Source of the DNA: an uncultured Lachnospiraceae bacterium
Lineage (GTDB): Bacteria > Bacillota > Clostridia > Lachnospirales > Lachnospiraceae
Direction of reading: 5' to 3'
NCBI GenBank assembly: GCA_934394615.1
Contig: CAKRRJ010000033.1
Coordinates: forward strand, 1-25,201
Length of the DNA: 25,201 bases
The notes under the pieces were generated by a model. That model saw only the letters and a list, made by a program, of their open reading frames with translations. It was not told the origin of the DNA and did no database searches. Below are positions 8,231 to 15,651 of the stretch, one piece after another (the first letter of the stretch is position 1; each line of letters begins with the position of its first letter). The position numbers and the translations under genes were made by a program.

Positions 8231-8273
8231 AAAAATCCCCTCCTAAACCACAATATATGCGGCCGGAGGGGAT
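8231..8273 (-). terminator. terminator-like hairpin sequestering the spoIIE Shine-Dalgarno
   Basis: On the minus strand, ATCCCCTCC (8265-8273) pairs with GGAGGGGAT (8235-8243) over 9 bp. Inside it, GGCCGCA pairs with TGTGGTT around a TATAT loop (7 bp, some G-U). Five T follow directly and then the GTG start of spoIIE. It begins 6 nt after the divIC stop, so it has the form of a Rho-independent terminator. Its 3' arm is also the AGGAGG ribosome-binding site of spoIIE. Confidence 0.75.
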
Positions 8274-8279
8274 CCTATG

Positions 8280-8615
8280 CTAGTTCTTTGGCGCCGGTTT
8301 CAAGAGGATCTCGTCTGGCTTTACCAGGCCCAGCTTCTGCTTGGCCACTTCCTCTACATACTGTTTTGTCTGTACATAAACACGGTACTCTTCCAGTTCT
8401 GCCGCCCGCTTCTTTTCGTTTTCGACCTGGCGGGTCAGCGATTCTTCCTTTGCCTGATATTCCAGAACTTTTTTCTCCATGGATGTGTTTTTAATGTTTA
8501 CAACTACAGCCAGGCTGATTACCACACCGGTAATACCGATGATGGCCAGACGGTTTCCCAGCCTGTCTCTGTGTTTTCTGCGTCCCGTTCCACGCGTTTT
8601 CATAACTTTCACCAA
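8280..8615 (-). CDS. divIC: septum formation initiator DivIC (FtsB family)
   Basis: DivIC is a bitopic membrane protein of the FtsL-DivIC-DivIB septal complex. The 111-aa sequence has a short, strongly basic cytoplasmic N-terminus, one membrane helix at about 22-40, and a coiled coil at about 46-80. The family's C-terminal segment ends in KQYVEEVAKQKLGLVKPDE. The start is uncertain: the longest frame begins with TTG at 8615, while the ATG at 8603 (codon 5) has a GGTGA site 6 nt upstream and is my preferred start. It lies 22 nt after yabQ and is followed at once by a terminator-like hairpin. The order yabP-yabQ-divIC is conserved in B. subtilis. Confidence 0.93.
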   Translation of the reverse strand: MVKVMKTRGTGRRKHRDRLGNRLAIIGITGVVISLAVVVNIKNTSMEKKVLEYQAKEESLTRQVENEKKRAAELEEYRVYVQTKQYVEEVAKQKLGLVKPDEILLKPAPKN

Positions 8616-8637
8616 CTTTACAACTTGCCTTCTTATG

Positions 8638-8967
8638 TTACCTTCGTAATTTCATTCTAATGCATCGGATCAGCATTTTCAAGAGCTTTCGCAAATTTCT
8701 GCTGACCACACGGTCATAGAGGATCATAGCGCCAAGAATGCTCCCGACGATGTAAACACGCACCGCGCCGTCGTTGACCCGGTACAGAAACGCAAACGTA
8801 AAAAGCCCCGTCCAGATCCAGAATAAAAGATCCTCGATTCCCACAGCCAGGCTGCGATGCGGGACCAGAAACCGGAACAGGCGCAGTCCGTCATACACGC
8901 ACATAAAAAAGGCTCCGACTGCTGCTCCCGCCGCAAACAGCCAGGCCTCCCGGCACACCGCCGCCAT
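8638..8967 (-). CDS. yabQ: spore cortex biosynthesis protein YabQ
   Basis: YabQ is a membrane protein needed for spore cortex formation in B. subtilis; its biochemical role is unknown. The 109-aa sequence has three likely membrane helices (about 8-24, 41-62, 69-84) and a very basic C-terminal tail. It is about half the length of the B. subtilis protein, as is common in Clostridia. Its ATG shares one base with the yabP stop (TGATG) and has no Shine-Dalgarno of its own, so translation should depend on ribosomes finishing yabP. The call rests on the YDGLRLFR motif (25-32) and gene order. Confidence 0.9.
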   Translation of the reverse strand: MAAVCREAWLFAAGAAVGAFFMCVYDGLRLFRFLVPHRSLAVGIEDLLFWIWTGLFTFAFLYRVNDGAVRVYIVGSILGAMILYDRVVSRNLRKLLKMLIRCIRMKLRR

Positions 8968-9251
8968 CAGCCGAACAGCCGGTTCAGGATGGACTGGCCG
9001 GCCTTGCGGTACGCCTCATTGGAGGAGTAGGCCAGGCTGTCCACCTGTCCGTCTATCTCCAGCTCCCCCTTTTCCACCATAAGGCGGCTGACATGGAGTT
9101 CCTTTCCCTTAATGGTCAAAAGACCCATGTCCGTATCCATCACCACCTGGTTTTCATCAAAAGAGACCACTTCCCGCACTCCGGTCAGGCTGGCCGCATT
9201 GCGGTTTTCCAGCCGGCAGGCATGGGCACGGACTCCGGATCTTTCCTCCAC
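8967..9251 (-). CDS. yabP: sporulation protein YabP
   Basis: YabP is a small soluble protein used in the mother cell during sporulation, paired with YabQ. The 94-residue sequence has the family pattern: a beta-rich core including VDSLAYSS (76-83) after a region ending in MGLLTIKGKELHVSRLMVEK (43-62). The start is GTG, seven bases after GGGGAGG. That ribosome-binding site forms the 3' arm of a long hairpin, and the six-T run after it is the spacer. The stop overlaps the yabQ start. A weak sigma-E-like -10 (CATAAACA, 9303-9310) lies upstream, but I see no convincing -35. Confidence 0.9.
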   Translation of the reverse strand: MEERSGVRAHACRLENRNAASLTGVREVVSFDENQVVMDTDMGLLTIKGKELHVSRLMVEKGELEIDGQVDSLAYSSNEAYRKAGQSILNRLFG

Positions 9252-9252
9252 G

Positions 9253-9303
9253 AAAAAACCTCCCCACCTAAACTCATGGTTTAGTATATGGAGAGGTTTT
9301 TTT
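9253..9303 (-). terminator. terminator-like hairpin sequestering the yabP Shine-Dalgarno
   Basis: On the minus strand, an A-rich arm plus CCTCTCC (9290-9303) pairs with GGGGAGG plus six T (9253-9265): 7 bp in the core and up to 6 A-T pairs beyond. An inner stem CTAAAC/GTTTAG closes the top. One pair is T-G on the minus strand but a C-A mismatch on the plus strand, so the hairpin is suited to minus-strand RNA. It lies about 35 nt after the rqcP stop, and its 3' arm is the yabP ribosome-binding site. Confidence 0.75.
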
Positions 9304-9337
9304 GTTTATGAAAGTAATGATATAAGAATCATAAGAA

Positions 9338-9577
9338 TCAGAGGTAGCGGTAGAGTTCTTTTGCGTCATCCTTGCGCACAGTCTCCTGTACGTCCAGGAC
9401 CTCTACCTTCACGGAAGAAGTACCAAACTGAATCTCAATGATGTCCCCGGCCTTTACGTTCACCGAAGCTTTGGCGGGACGGTCATTGACCAGCACCCTT
9501 CCGGCATCGCAGGCTTCATTTGCAACCGTTCTGCGTTTTATCAAACGGGATACTTTCAGGTATTTGTCTAATCTCAT
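9338..9577 (-). CDS. rqcP: S4-domain RNA-binding protein RqcP (YabO/Hsp15 family)
   Basis: RqcP works with RqcH in ribosome-associated quality control, helping add C-terminal alanine tails to peptides on obstructed large subunits. The 79-aa protein is almost entirely an S4 RNA-binding domain, starting MRLDKYLKVSRLIKRRTVAN and including GRVLVND (26-32). It starts 4 nt after the hup stop with no Shine-Dalgarno in between, so it is probably translated by coupling to hup. The order hup-rqcP-yabP is typical. Confidence 0.94.
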   Translation of the reverse strand: MRLDKYLKVSRLIKRRTVANEACDAGRVLVNDRPAKASVNVKAGDIIEIQFGTSSVKVEVLDVQETVRKDDAKELYRYL

Positions 9578-9581
9578 AAAA

Positions 9582-9857
9582 TTAAGCGTTTACAAGATCC
9601 TTTAATGCCTTACCAGCTTTGAACTTCGGGGTCTTGGAAGCCTCGATGGTCATGGTCTCGCCGGTTCTCGGGTTGCGGCCTTCTCTTGCTGCTCTCTCGG
9701 ATACCTCGAAGGTACCAAAGCCTACTAACTGGATTTTATCGCCTGCCTTCAGAGCCTCTGCAACTACATCGGTAAATGCCTTTACTGCAGCCTCTGCGTC
9801 TTTCTTGGAAAGGCCTGCCTGCTCAGCTACTGCTGCTACTAATTCTGTCTTGTTCAT
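9582..9857 (-). CDS. hup: HU family DNA-binding protein
   Basis: HU is the main nucleoid protein; it binds and bends double-stranded DNA without sequence specificity. The 91-aa sequence is full length, with the dimerising helices (1-40), the GFGTFEV strand (46-52) and the DNA-binding arm containing RNPRTGE (61-67), whose proline intercalates into DNA. The ATG is 8 nt after GGAGG. A near-consensus promoter drives it, with a leader of about 60 nt carrying a small hairpin (AACGGCC/GGCTGTT). Confidence 0.97.
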   Translation of the reverse strand: MNKTELVAAVAEQAGLSKKDAEAAVKAFTDVVAEALKAGDKIQLVGFGTFEVSERAAREGRNPRTGETMTIEASKTPKFKAGKALKDLVNA

Positions 9858-9925
9858 TATGAATTCCTCCTAAATGCGATAACAGCCACACGGCCGTTTT
9901 TTCAGTATTTCAATTTGCCCTTTCA

Positions 9926-9954
9926 TTTATATCTGTTTTACTAGGCTTTGTCAA
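9926..9954 (-). promoter_or_regulatory. near-consensus promoter of hup-rqcP
   Basis: On the minus strand a perfect TTGACA (9949-9954) is followed after 17 nt by TATAAA (9926-9931). It is among the strongest promoters in the window, as expected for an abundant nucleoid protein. The -35 box lies inside the last codons of the upstream GH13 gene, and I see no terminator between the two genes. Confidence 0.8.
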
Positions 9955-11836
9955 GGTTTTTCGCCTTTTTCTTTCCCTTAAATACGAGAACGGAGCGGGA
10001 CGGCACCATGCAGTTCTTCTGATTTGAAATCTTTCGTTCCTGCCCTTCCTCATAGAAGCCCCCGGCCCCTGCATCGCTGGTGTCGAATACCAGGCACCAC
10101 TCGGAATCCTTCGGCAGATTCGGCAGCGCGAAGCCGTGCGGCTCCCAGTGCATATTGAAAATGACAAAGAAAAAGTCGTCCGGCTCCCCGTCTTCTTTTT
10201 TCGCGTAAGTGCCGCAATATAAAATACCGATCTGGCGGCGGAAATTCTCAAATTCCGGCTGCCATGCGTTTACGCCGTGATAGGAAATATCCGGGTGGCC
10301 GCATGCCAGATAGTCCATGACCCGCGGCTCCTGCTCCATATGGAACACCGGATGCGCCTTGCGGAACGCAATGACATGCTTTGTGAACGAAAGAAGCTCC
10401 TGGTCCCACTTGTTTAAGTTCCAGTTCAGCCAGGATGTCTCGTTGTCCTGGCAGTAGGCGTTGTTGTTTCCGTTCTGGGAATTGCCGAACTCATCGCCCG
10501 CAAGCAGCACTGGGGTACCCTGGCTTAAAAACAGCATCAGCATGGCATTGCGCAGCTGTCTCGCACGCAGTTCCTGAATCTTCTTTTTGCGGACCGGACC
10601 CTCCGCGCCGCAGTTCCAGGAGTAATTATAGTCGCTTCCGTCGCGGTTGTTCTCTCCGTTGGCCTCGTTGTGCTTCTGGTCGTAAGAAACCATGTCCATC
10701 ATGGTAAAGCCATTTGTGCCCGCCATGAAGTTTAACACGCCAAAGCCTGCCGGGTTGCGCCGGTTGCGGTAAATGAGGCTGCTCATCTGCTCCTCATCAC
10801 CCTTTAAAGCACGGCGCATGTCGATGAGAAAGCCATCGTTATACTCGCCCAGATGCTTTTTCGTTCCCGGTGCCGGTTTCTCCGCATTCCAGGAAAGCGC
10901 CCAGAGCTTGGTATCGGCCAGATACGGGTCTTTTGCCAGAAGCTCCGTCGGCGCGTATCCGGTCAGGTGAATGCCGTCCACATGGTATTCCCGCACCCAG
11001 AAACGGACAGTCTCCAGCACAAATTCCGGTACTTCCTTTCCCGAAAAATAGAACTCCGGCACCACTTCCAGTCCGGCTTTGTGCAGTTCCCGCACCATAT
11101 ACTTAAACTCTGTAACCGGGCTTGTCCCAGAATCCGCGTAAGATGCTTTCGGCGCGAACACACCGGCTTTGGCGTAACCCCAGTAATTTAAGCGTCCGGT
11201 CGGTTCGCTGTTTCCGTACGGATTGCCCTCTGTCTGCTCCGGCATCATGACTTCCTGAAACTCCACAGCAGGAAGCAGCTCCAGCGTTGTGATCCCAAGT
11301 TCTTTCAAATACGGGATCTTGTCCACCACGCCGCGGAAGGTTCCGCGGTGCTCTGTTCTGGATGAAGCATGCTTTGTCAGTCCTCTGACATGTGCCCGGT
11401 ACACGATGCAGTTCTCGTACGGGATATGCAGCGGACGGTCTCCCTGCCAGTCAAACTCCGGCTCTGTGACCGGAGATAACAGGAGTGTTTTCGCCCCACT
11501 CAGGCGGCCCCAGTGCTCTCTTCCCACAAAAGAGCGTCCGTACGGGTCTGAAAAGCGCACATGATCCGCCTCAAACGCATAATACAGGCTGGAAAAGTCC
11601 CCGCCGCGCAGCGTCATGGACCAGACATTTCCGGTTCTCCCGGATTCCGGGAATGGAATGGCTGCTGCTTCGCGGTATTTTGCCGCGCGTCCGTTTTTTC
11701 CTTCCTCCCTTACAAACAAAAGGAGGCTGCAGGCCTTTGCTGCAGCCGCCACGGATACGTGGATCCCCCCGTCTGTCTGTGTGAGGCCCATTGGATACAC
11801 TCTGGTGTCATGTTCATCGATCTGATACGTTTCCAA
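9941..11836 (-). CDS. GlgX/isoamylase-type GH13 homologue with all catalytic acids replaced (probable pseudoenzyme)
   Basis: The 631-aa protein has the layout of glycogen debranching enzymes: an N-terminal CBM48-like domain (about 10-130), a GH13 barrel and a C-terminal beta domain. The fold is supported by VDGI (286-289), a KHNEANGENNRDG stretch (388-400) and GTPVLLAGDEFGNSQNGNNN (440-459). The catalytic regions are degenerate: region I DVVxNH reads EFYFSG (261-266); the nucleophile Asp is T292 and its Arg partner H290; the acid/base Glu is L314; the His-Asp of region IV is T374-N375. Hydrolysis by the GH13 mechanism is therefore unlikely. The reading frame is intact, so this is not a decaying gene; glucan binding or a regulatory role is my inference. 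The TTG start has GGAGG only 2 nt away, so AAAGG at 9 nt is probably used. It follows exonuclease III by 34 nt. Confidence 0.85.
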   Translation of the reverse strand: METYQIDEHDTRVYPMGLTQTDGGIHVSVAAAAKACSLLLFVREEGKNGRAAKYREAAAIPFPESGRTGNVWSMTLRGGDFSSLYYAFEADHVRFSDPYGRSFVGREHWGRLSGAKTLLLSPVTEPEFDWQGDRPLHIPYENCIVYRAHVRGLTKHASSRTEHRGTFRGVVDKIPYLKELGITTLELLPAVEFQEVMMPEQTEGNPYGNSEPTGRLNYWGYAKAGVFAPKASYADSGTSPVTEFKYMVRELHKAGLEVVPEFYFSGKEVPEFVLETVRFWVREYHVDGIHLTGYAPTELLAKDPYLADTKLWALSWNAEKPAPGTKKHLGEYNDGFLIDMRRALKGDEEQMSSLIYRNRRNPAGFGVLNFMAGTNGFTMMDMVSYDQKHNEANGENNRDGSDYNYSWNCGAEGPVRKKKIQELRARQLRNAMLMLFLSQGTPVLLAGDEFGNSQNGNNNAYCQDNETSWLNWNLNKWDQELLSFTKHVIAFRKAHPVFHMEQEPRVMDYLACGHPDISYHGVNAWQPEFENFRRQIGILYCGTYAKKEDGEPDDFFFVIFNMHWEPHGFALPNLPKDSEWCLVFDTSDAGAGGFYEEGQERKISNQKNCMVPSRSVLVFKGKKKAKNLDKA

Positions 11837-11870
11837 TTCCTCCCACCTTTCTCCTTTTTTTACAGGCTTT

Positions 11871-12626
11871 TTATTTTAAACACAGTTCCACCGGACAGTG
11901 GTCGGACCCGAACACTTCGGTATGGATCCTGGCCGACTCCAGCCGGTCTTTTAAGCGGTCTGAAACGCAGAAATAGTCAATGCGCCAGCCCGCGTTCTTC
12001 TCACGCGCCTTAAAACGGTAAGACCACCAGGAATACACCTGCTCCAGATCCGGATAAAAGCAGCGCCAGGTGTCGGTAAATCCGGCTTCCAGAAGCTTCG
12101 TGAACTTTTCCCGCTCCTGATCCGTAAAACCGGCATTGTTCCAGTTGGTCTTCGGATTTTTCAGGTCGATTTCCTGATGCGCCACATTAAAATCGCCGCA
12201 GAAAATAACCGGCTTTTTCTCGTCCAGATCCTTTAAGTATGCTCTCCACGCATCTTCCCACTCCATGCGGTAATCCAGCCGCGCAAGCTCGTTCTGGGAA
12301 TTTGGCGTATAGCACGTAATGACATAATATGCTGGAAACTCCGCGGTTATGACTCTTCCCTCTTTATCGTGCTCCGGAATACCCAGCCCATAGGTTACGG
12401 AAAGCGGCTCTTCCTTTGTAAAGAGTGCGGTTCCCGAATACCCCTTTTTCTCTGCGTAGTTCCAGTACTGGTGATACCCGGGAAGGTCCAACTCAATCTG
12501 TCCCGCCTGGAGCTTTGTCTCCTGAAGGCAGAATACATCGGCATCCGCCTCCTGGAAAAATTCCATAAAATTTTTGCCGACGCAGGCGCGCAGGCCATTG
12601 ACATTCCAGGAGATCAGTTTAGTCAT
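11871..12626 (-). CDS. xth: exodeoxyribonuclease III / AP endonuclease
   Basis: This Mg-dependent repair nuclease cleaves at abasic sites and trims 3' ends of duplex DNA. The 251-aa sequence carries the full exonuclease III signature: WNVNG (7-11), LQETK with metal ligand E36, GDFN (144-147) with catalytic D145 and N147, GWRIDY (213-218) and SDHCP with D242-H243. Length is normal. Its ATG overlaps the stop of the upstream nucleotidyltransferase by 8 nt (ATGACTAA), so translation is coupled. Bringing it together with sugar-metabolism genes is odd in function but plain in layout. Confidence 0.95.
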   Translation of the reverse strand: MTKLISWNVNGLRACVGKNFMEFFQEADADVFCLQETKLQAGQIELDLPGYHQYWNYAEKKGYSGTALFTKEEPLSVTYGLGIPEHDKEGRVITAEFPAYYVITCYTPNSQNELARLDYRMEWEDAWRAYLKDLDEKKPVIFCGDFNVAHQEIDLKNPKTNWNNAGFTDQEREKFTKLLEAGFTDTWRCFYPDLEQVYSWWSYRFKAREKNAGWRIDYFCVSDRLKDRLESARIHTEVFGSDHCPVELCLK

Positions 12627-13542
12627 ACAGTTTCTCCTTATACACGCCAGCTGCGATCAGGCTGCGGATGGAATTTACCACAATTTCCTTATCTTCTTTG
12701 TAGGTAACGCCAAACCACTTATCCTTTGTCTCAAGCACACGCACGGCTGCATGGCCGGACTTGATCTCGCTGTCGATGACTGCTGGGAGCAGATATTCTG
12801 CCTTCACGCCATTGTCCCCGACACCATCCAGAAACTTCGTAAAGCCTGCTTCCAGCGCATCCAGGAATTTCGGAGAAAGTCCCCACATATTCATGGAAAC
12901 ATACTGCCCTGCGTCTACCAGAACCGGATTGCCGTTCACATCGTTTCCGAAAATGCCGTTTCCCTTCCGCTCAATATCATAGGTCTCGGTCACTGCCTTT
13001 AAGGTTCCATCCGCATTCACCTCGCACACGCCGCGGGCCACTGTGCCGTTGTCGCTGAGCGTGTTTTCCAGGATGAAGCCCGCCATGCACATCTCGTACG
13101 GATCGCCGTCCACATCCATTTCATTTACCATATAATCGTGGATCTTAAAGAAACCCTCGCGGCCATAGTAATCATCTGCATTGATAACGAGGAACGGTTC
13201 ATGCACAAGGTCTTTTACCGTCAGGACTGCCTGGCCGGTTCCCCATGGCTTCTTTCTGCCTTCCGGTACCGTGTAGCCCTCCGGAAGGGAATCCACCTCC
13301 TGGAACGCATACTCTACATGCGCGATCTTTTCAATGCGGTTTCCGATAATCTCGCGGAAGTCCTTTTCCAGGTCCTTTCGGATGATGAAAACAATCTTGT
13401 TGAATCCGGCTTCCAGCGCGTCGTGGATGGAATAATCCATGATGATCTCGCCATTCGGGCCTACCGCCGCAAGCTGTTTGATACCGCCGCCAAAACGGCT
13501 TCCGATCCCGGCTGCCATGATCACTAATGTTGTATCTTTCAT
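12619..13542 (-). CDS. sugar-phosphate nucleotidyltransferase family protein
   Basis: The 307-aa protein belongs to the GT-A-fold nucleotidyltransferases that activate sugar phosphates to NDP-sugars. The nucleotide loop is at 9-23, a [13 protein letters not shown] variant of the usual GxGTRL...KP motif. GTGQA (101-105) contacts the base and INADDYYG (120-127) holds the metal-binding Asp pair D123/D124. The acceptor sugar cannot be named: it diverges from GalU, GlgC and RfbA. The ATG follows AAGGGG by 7 nt and a promoter lies just upstream. It heads a three-gene unit with xth and the GH13 homologue. Confidence 0.82.
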   Translation of the reverse strand: MKDTTLVIMAAGIGSRFGGGIKQLAAVGPNGEIIMDYSIHDALEAGFNKIVFIIRKDLEKDFREIIGNRIEKIAHVEYAFQEVDSLPEGYTVPEGRKKPWGTGQAVLTVKDLVHEPFLVINADDYYGREGFFKIHDYMVNEMDVDGDPYEMCMAGFILENTLSDNGTVARGVCEVNADGTLKAVTETYDIERKGNGIFGNDVNGNPVLVDAGQYVSMNMWGLSPKFLDALEAGFTKFLDGVGDNGVKAEYLLPAVIDSEIKSGHAAVRVLETKDKWFGVTYKEDKEIVVNSIRSLIAAGVYKEKLYD

Positions 13543-13580
13543 TGTTGTTCCCCTTTAAATGTCAAATATGATGTAGTTCA

Positions 13581-13609
13581 AATATAACACACTCTCGTTT
13601 AAATAGCAA
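13581..13609 (-). promoter_or_regulatory. promoter of the nucleotidyltransferase-xth-GH13 unit
   Basis: On the minus strand, TTGCTA (13604-13609) and TATATT (13581-13586) are 17 nt apart. The start near 13574 gives a leader of about 32 nt. It sits immediately after the lepB terminator, as expected for a new transcription unit. Confidence 0.6.
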
Positions 13610-13626
13610 TTTCAACAGAACGGCAA

Positions 13627-13666
13627 AAGGCCCGGAAGCACCGCAGACCGCGGTGTTCCAGACCTT
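13627..13666 (-). terminator. intrinsic terminator of prs-lepB
   Basis: A 17-bp stem with one bulged base (13627-13644 with 13650-13666) and a 5-nt loop lies about 20 nt after the lepB stop. On the minus strand it is followed by four T. A longer T run flanks it on the plus strand, so it may act in both directions. Confidence 0.85.
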
Positions 13667-13686
13667 GTTTTTTTCGCAAACCTTTA

Positions 13687-14253
13687 TTATTTCAGCACTC
13701 CCGGCTTCGGGAAGTAACGGAACAGTACCTTCGCGATGATCTTCTCACGCTTTACATAGGTATTCTGCCAGCGTCTTGCATCCATGGAATAGTTCCGGTT
13801 ATCACCCATCATAAAATAACAGTCTTCCGGTACCTCAAAATGCATCGGCGCCTCCGGGATCATCGGTTCCCGGATGTACGGCTCATCAAGCGGTGTCTCG
13901 GAACCGTCGATGTAGACTTTTCCATCCACGATATCGACCGTCTCGCCCGGCAGGCCGATGATACGCTTGACGTAATAGATCTCCTCATTGTCCGGGAAAT
14001 GGAAAATAACAATATCTCCCCGCTCCGGATCTCCAAAATGGTAGGACAGTCTTGAGCCGATAACGCGGTCGCCTGTCATGATCGTATTCTCCATGGAACC
14101 GCTCGGAACCTCGCTGTTCGCGATAATAAACGTGTTCAGCACAAACGCGATGAGCGCCGCGGATACAATGATCTTTATCCATTCAAAAAGTTCTTTTTTC
14201 CAGCCGCCCGGCTGATCTTCCTTTTTCTGAGGAGTTCTTTTTTCTTCGTTCAT
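13687..14253 (-). CDS. lepB: signal peptidase I
   Basis: The enzyme removes signal peptides from exported proteins at the outer face of the membrane. The 188-aa protein has a basic cytoplasmic N-terminus, one membrane helix at about 24-45, and the Ser/Lys dyad: SGSM with nucleophile S53 and VKRIIG with general base K96. The conserved GDNR...SMDAR box (149-159) follows. Size fits the Gram-positive type. It starts 12 nt after prs. Its AAGGTGG ribosome-binding site sits in the loop of a small AAATAA/TTATTT hairpin that overlaps the prs stop. Confidence 0.96.
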   Translation of the reverse strand: MNEEKRTPQKKEDQPGGWKKELFEWIKIIVSAALIAFVLNTFIIANSEVPSGSMENTIMTGDRVIGSRLSYHFGDPERGDIVIFHFPDNEEIYYVKRIIGLPGETVDIVDGKVYIDGSETPLDEPYIREPMIPEAPMHFEVPEDCYFMMGDNRNYSMDARRWQNTYVKREKIIAKVLFRYFPKPGVLK

Positions 14254-14265
14254 GAAATAACCACC

Positions 14266-15438
14266 TTATTTATTGCGGTACTTGTCCAGAAGCTTGTTAA
14301 TGCGCTTGGTCGGGCTTAACAGCTCGCTTAAGGAATCATCGTGATTTAAGTTGTCGATGATCAGGGCAATGTACTTACTCATATCTACATCGATATAGTA
14401 CGGTCTGGATAACAGTTCCGGAGTCTGGTAAACCACGTTGGTGGTCAGGATCCGGTCAATCAGGCCGTTCTCGTAATACTCGTCAAATTTAGCCAGTCCG
14501 TTGGTGAACAGGCCGAAGGTTGCGCAGATGAATACCTTTCTTGCTTTTCTGCGCTTTAACTCTTTTGCGACATCCAGCATGCTCTCGCCGGAAGAGATCA
14601 TATCGTCCACAATGATCACGTCCTTGCCCTCTACGCTGGAGCCCAGGAACTCGTGAGCCACGATCGGGTTGCGGCCATTTACGATCTTGGTGTAATCGCG
14701 GCGCTTATAGAACATACCCATATCCAGGCCCAGTACGTTTGCGAAGTAAACAGCACGGCCCATACCGCCCTCATCCGGGCTGATGACCATCATGTGGTCA
14801 CTGTCGATCTGAAGCTCTGTCTCGTTCTTTAACAGGTACTTGATGAACTGGTAAATCGGCTGTACCGTCTCAAATCCCTTTAACGGAATCGCATTCTGTA
14901 CACGCGGGTCATGCGCGTCGAAGGTGATGATGTTCTCAACGCCCATATTGGTGAGCTCCTGCAGAGCCAGCGCGCAGTCTAAGGACTCACGGCCGGAACG
15001 CTTATGCTGGCGGCTCTCATAGAGGAACGGCATAATGACGTTGATACGGCGTGCCTTGCCTGCTGCTGCCGCGATGACACGCTTTAAGTCCTGGAAGTGA
15101 TCGTCCGGGGACATATGATTGGTCATGCCGCACAGAGAGTAGGTCAGATTATAGTTACACACGTCTACCATGATGTAAAGATCATCGCCACGAATAGAAG
15201 ATTCAATGGTTCCCTTACCTTCACCGGAACCAAAACGCGGAGTCTTAGCCTCAATAATGTAAGAATTTCTCTGATAGCCTGCAAACGCGATCGTGGATTT
15301 GTGCTCACTCTCACGCTCTTTTCTCCACTCAACCAGCCAGTCGTTTACCTTTGCTCCCAGTGTTGAACAGCTCTTTAACGGAATCAGTCCTAATGGTCCT
15401 ACCGGAATGGTTTCAATGGTCTTCTCTTCGTAAATCAT
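14266..15438 (-). CDS. prs: ribose-phosphate pyrophosphokinase (PRPP synthetase), long form
   Basis: Prs makes PRPP from ribose-5-phosphate and ATP, feeding purine, pyrimidine, His and Trp synthesis and the Hpt reaction encoded in this window. The PRPP-binding loop is DVIIVDDMISSGES, with an FDAHDPR motif upstream. I start it at ATG 15438, which has GGAGG 5 nt upstream, giving 390 residues. The frame is open to ATG 15516 (416 residues), but the predicted transcription start is only about 3 nt before that ATG and no ribosome-binding site fits. Even 390 residues exceeds the usual 315; the extra length is in the N-terminal region and an internal insertion, a form I associate with Lachnospiraceae. 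Confidence 0.92.
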   Translation of the reverse strand: MIYEEKTIETIPVGPLGLIPLKSCSTLGAKVNDWLVEWRKERESEHKSTIAFAGYQRNSYIIEAKTPRFGSGEGKGTIESSIRGDDLYIMVDVCNYNLTYSLCGMTNHMSPDDHFQDLKRVIAAAAGKARRINVIMPFLYESRQHKRSGRESLDCALALQELTNMGVENIITFDAHDPRVQNAIPLKGFETVQPIYQFIKYLLKNETELQIDSDHMMVISPDEGGMGRAVYFANVLGLDMGMFYKRRDYTKIVNGRNPIVAHEFLGSSVEGKDVIIVDDMISSGESMLDVAKELKRRKARKVFICATFGLFTNGLAKFDEYYENGLIDRILTTNVVYQTPELLSRPYYIDVDMSKYIALIIDNLNHDDSLSELLSPTKRINKLLDKYRNK

Positions 15439-15525
15439 CTTATCCTCCATGTCATATCGTGTATTATATTTTCCTGTGTTCCCGCGCCGTTTCCGTTTTT
15501 TTCGAAACAGCGCCATAACGTTTCT

Positions 15526-15554
15526 TTTATATCATTATGCCTCAGTTAAGTCAA
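15526..15554 (-). promoter_or_regulatory. strong promoter of prs-lepB
   Basis: On the minus strand, TTGACT (15549-15554) and TATAAA (15526-15531) are 17 nt apart. The start near 15519 gives a leader of about 80 nt to ATG 15438 but almost none to ATG 15516, which decides the prs start. No clear terminator separates it from dnaC upstream. Confidence 0.75.
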
Positions 15555-15651
15555 GCCAATCCCCGGAAACTTTCACTTTTCCGCCAGGTCTGATTTCTTT
15601 TTCACAATCTCCCGGCAGAAATGTTGTTTTCGTGCGAATCCGCCGCCGTCT

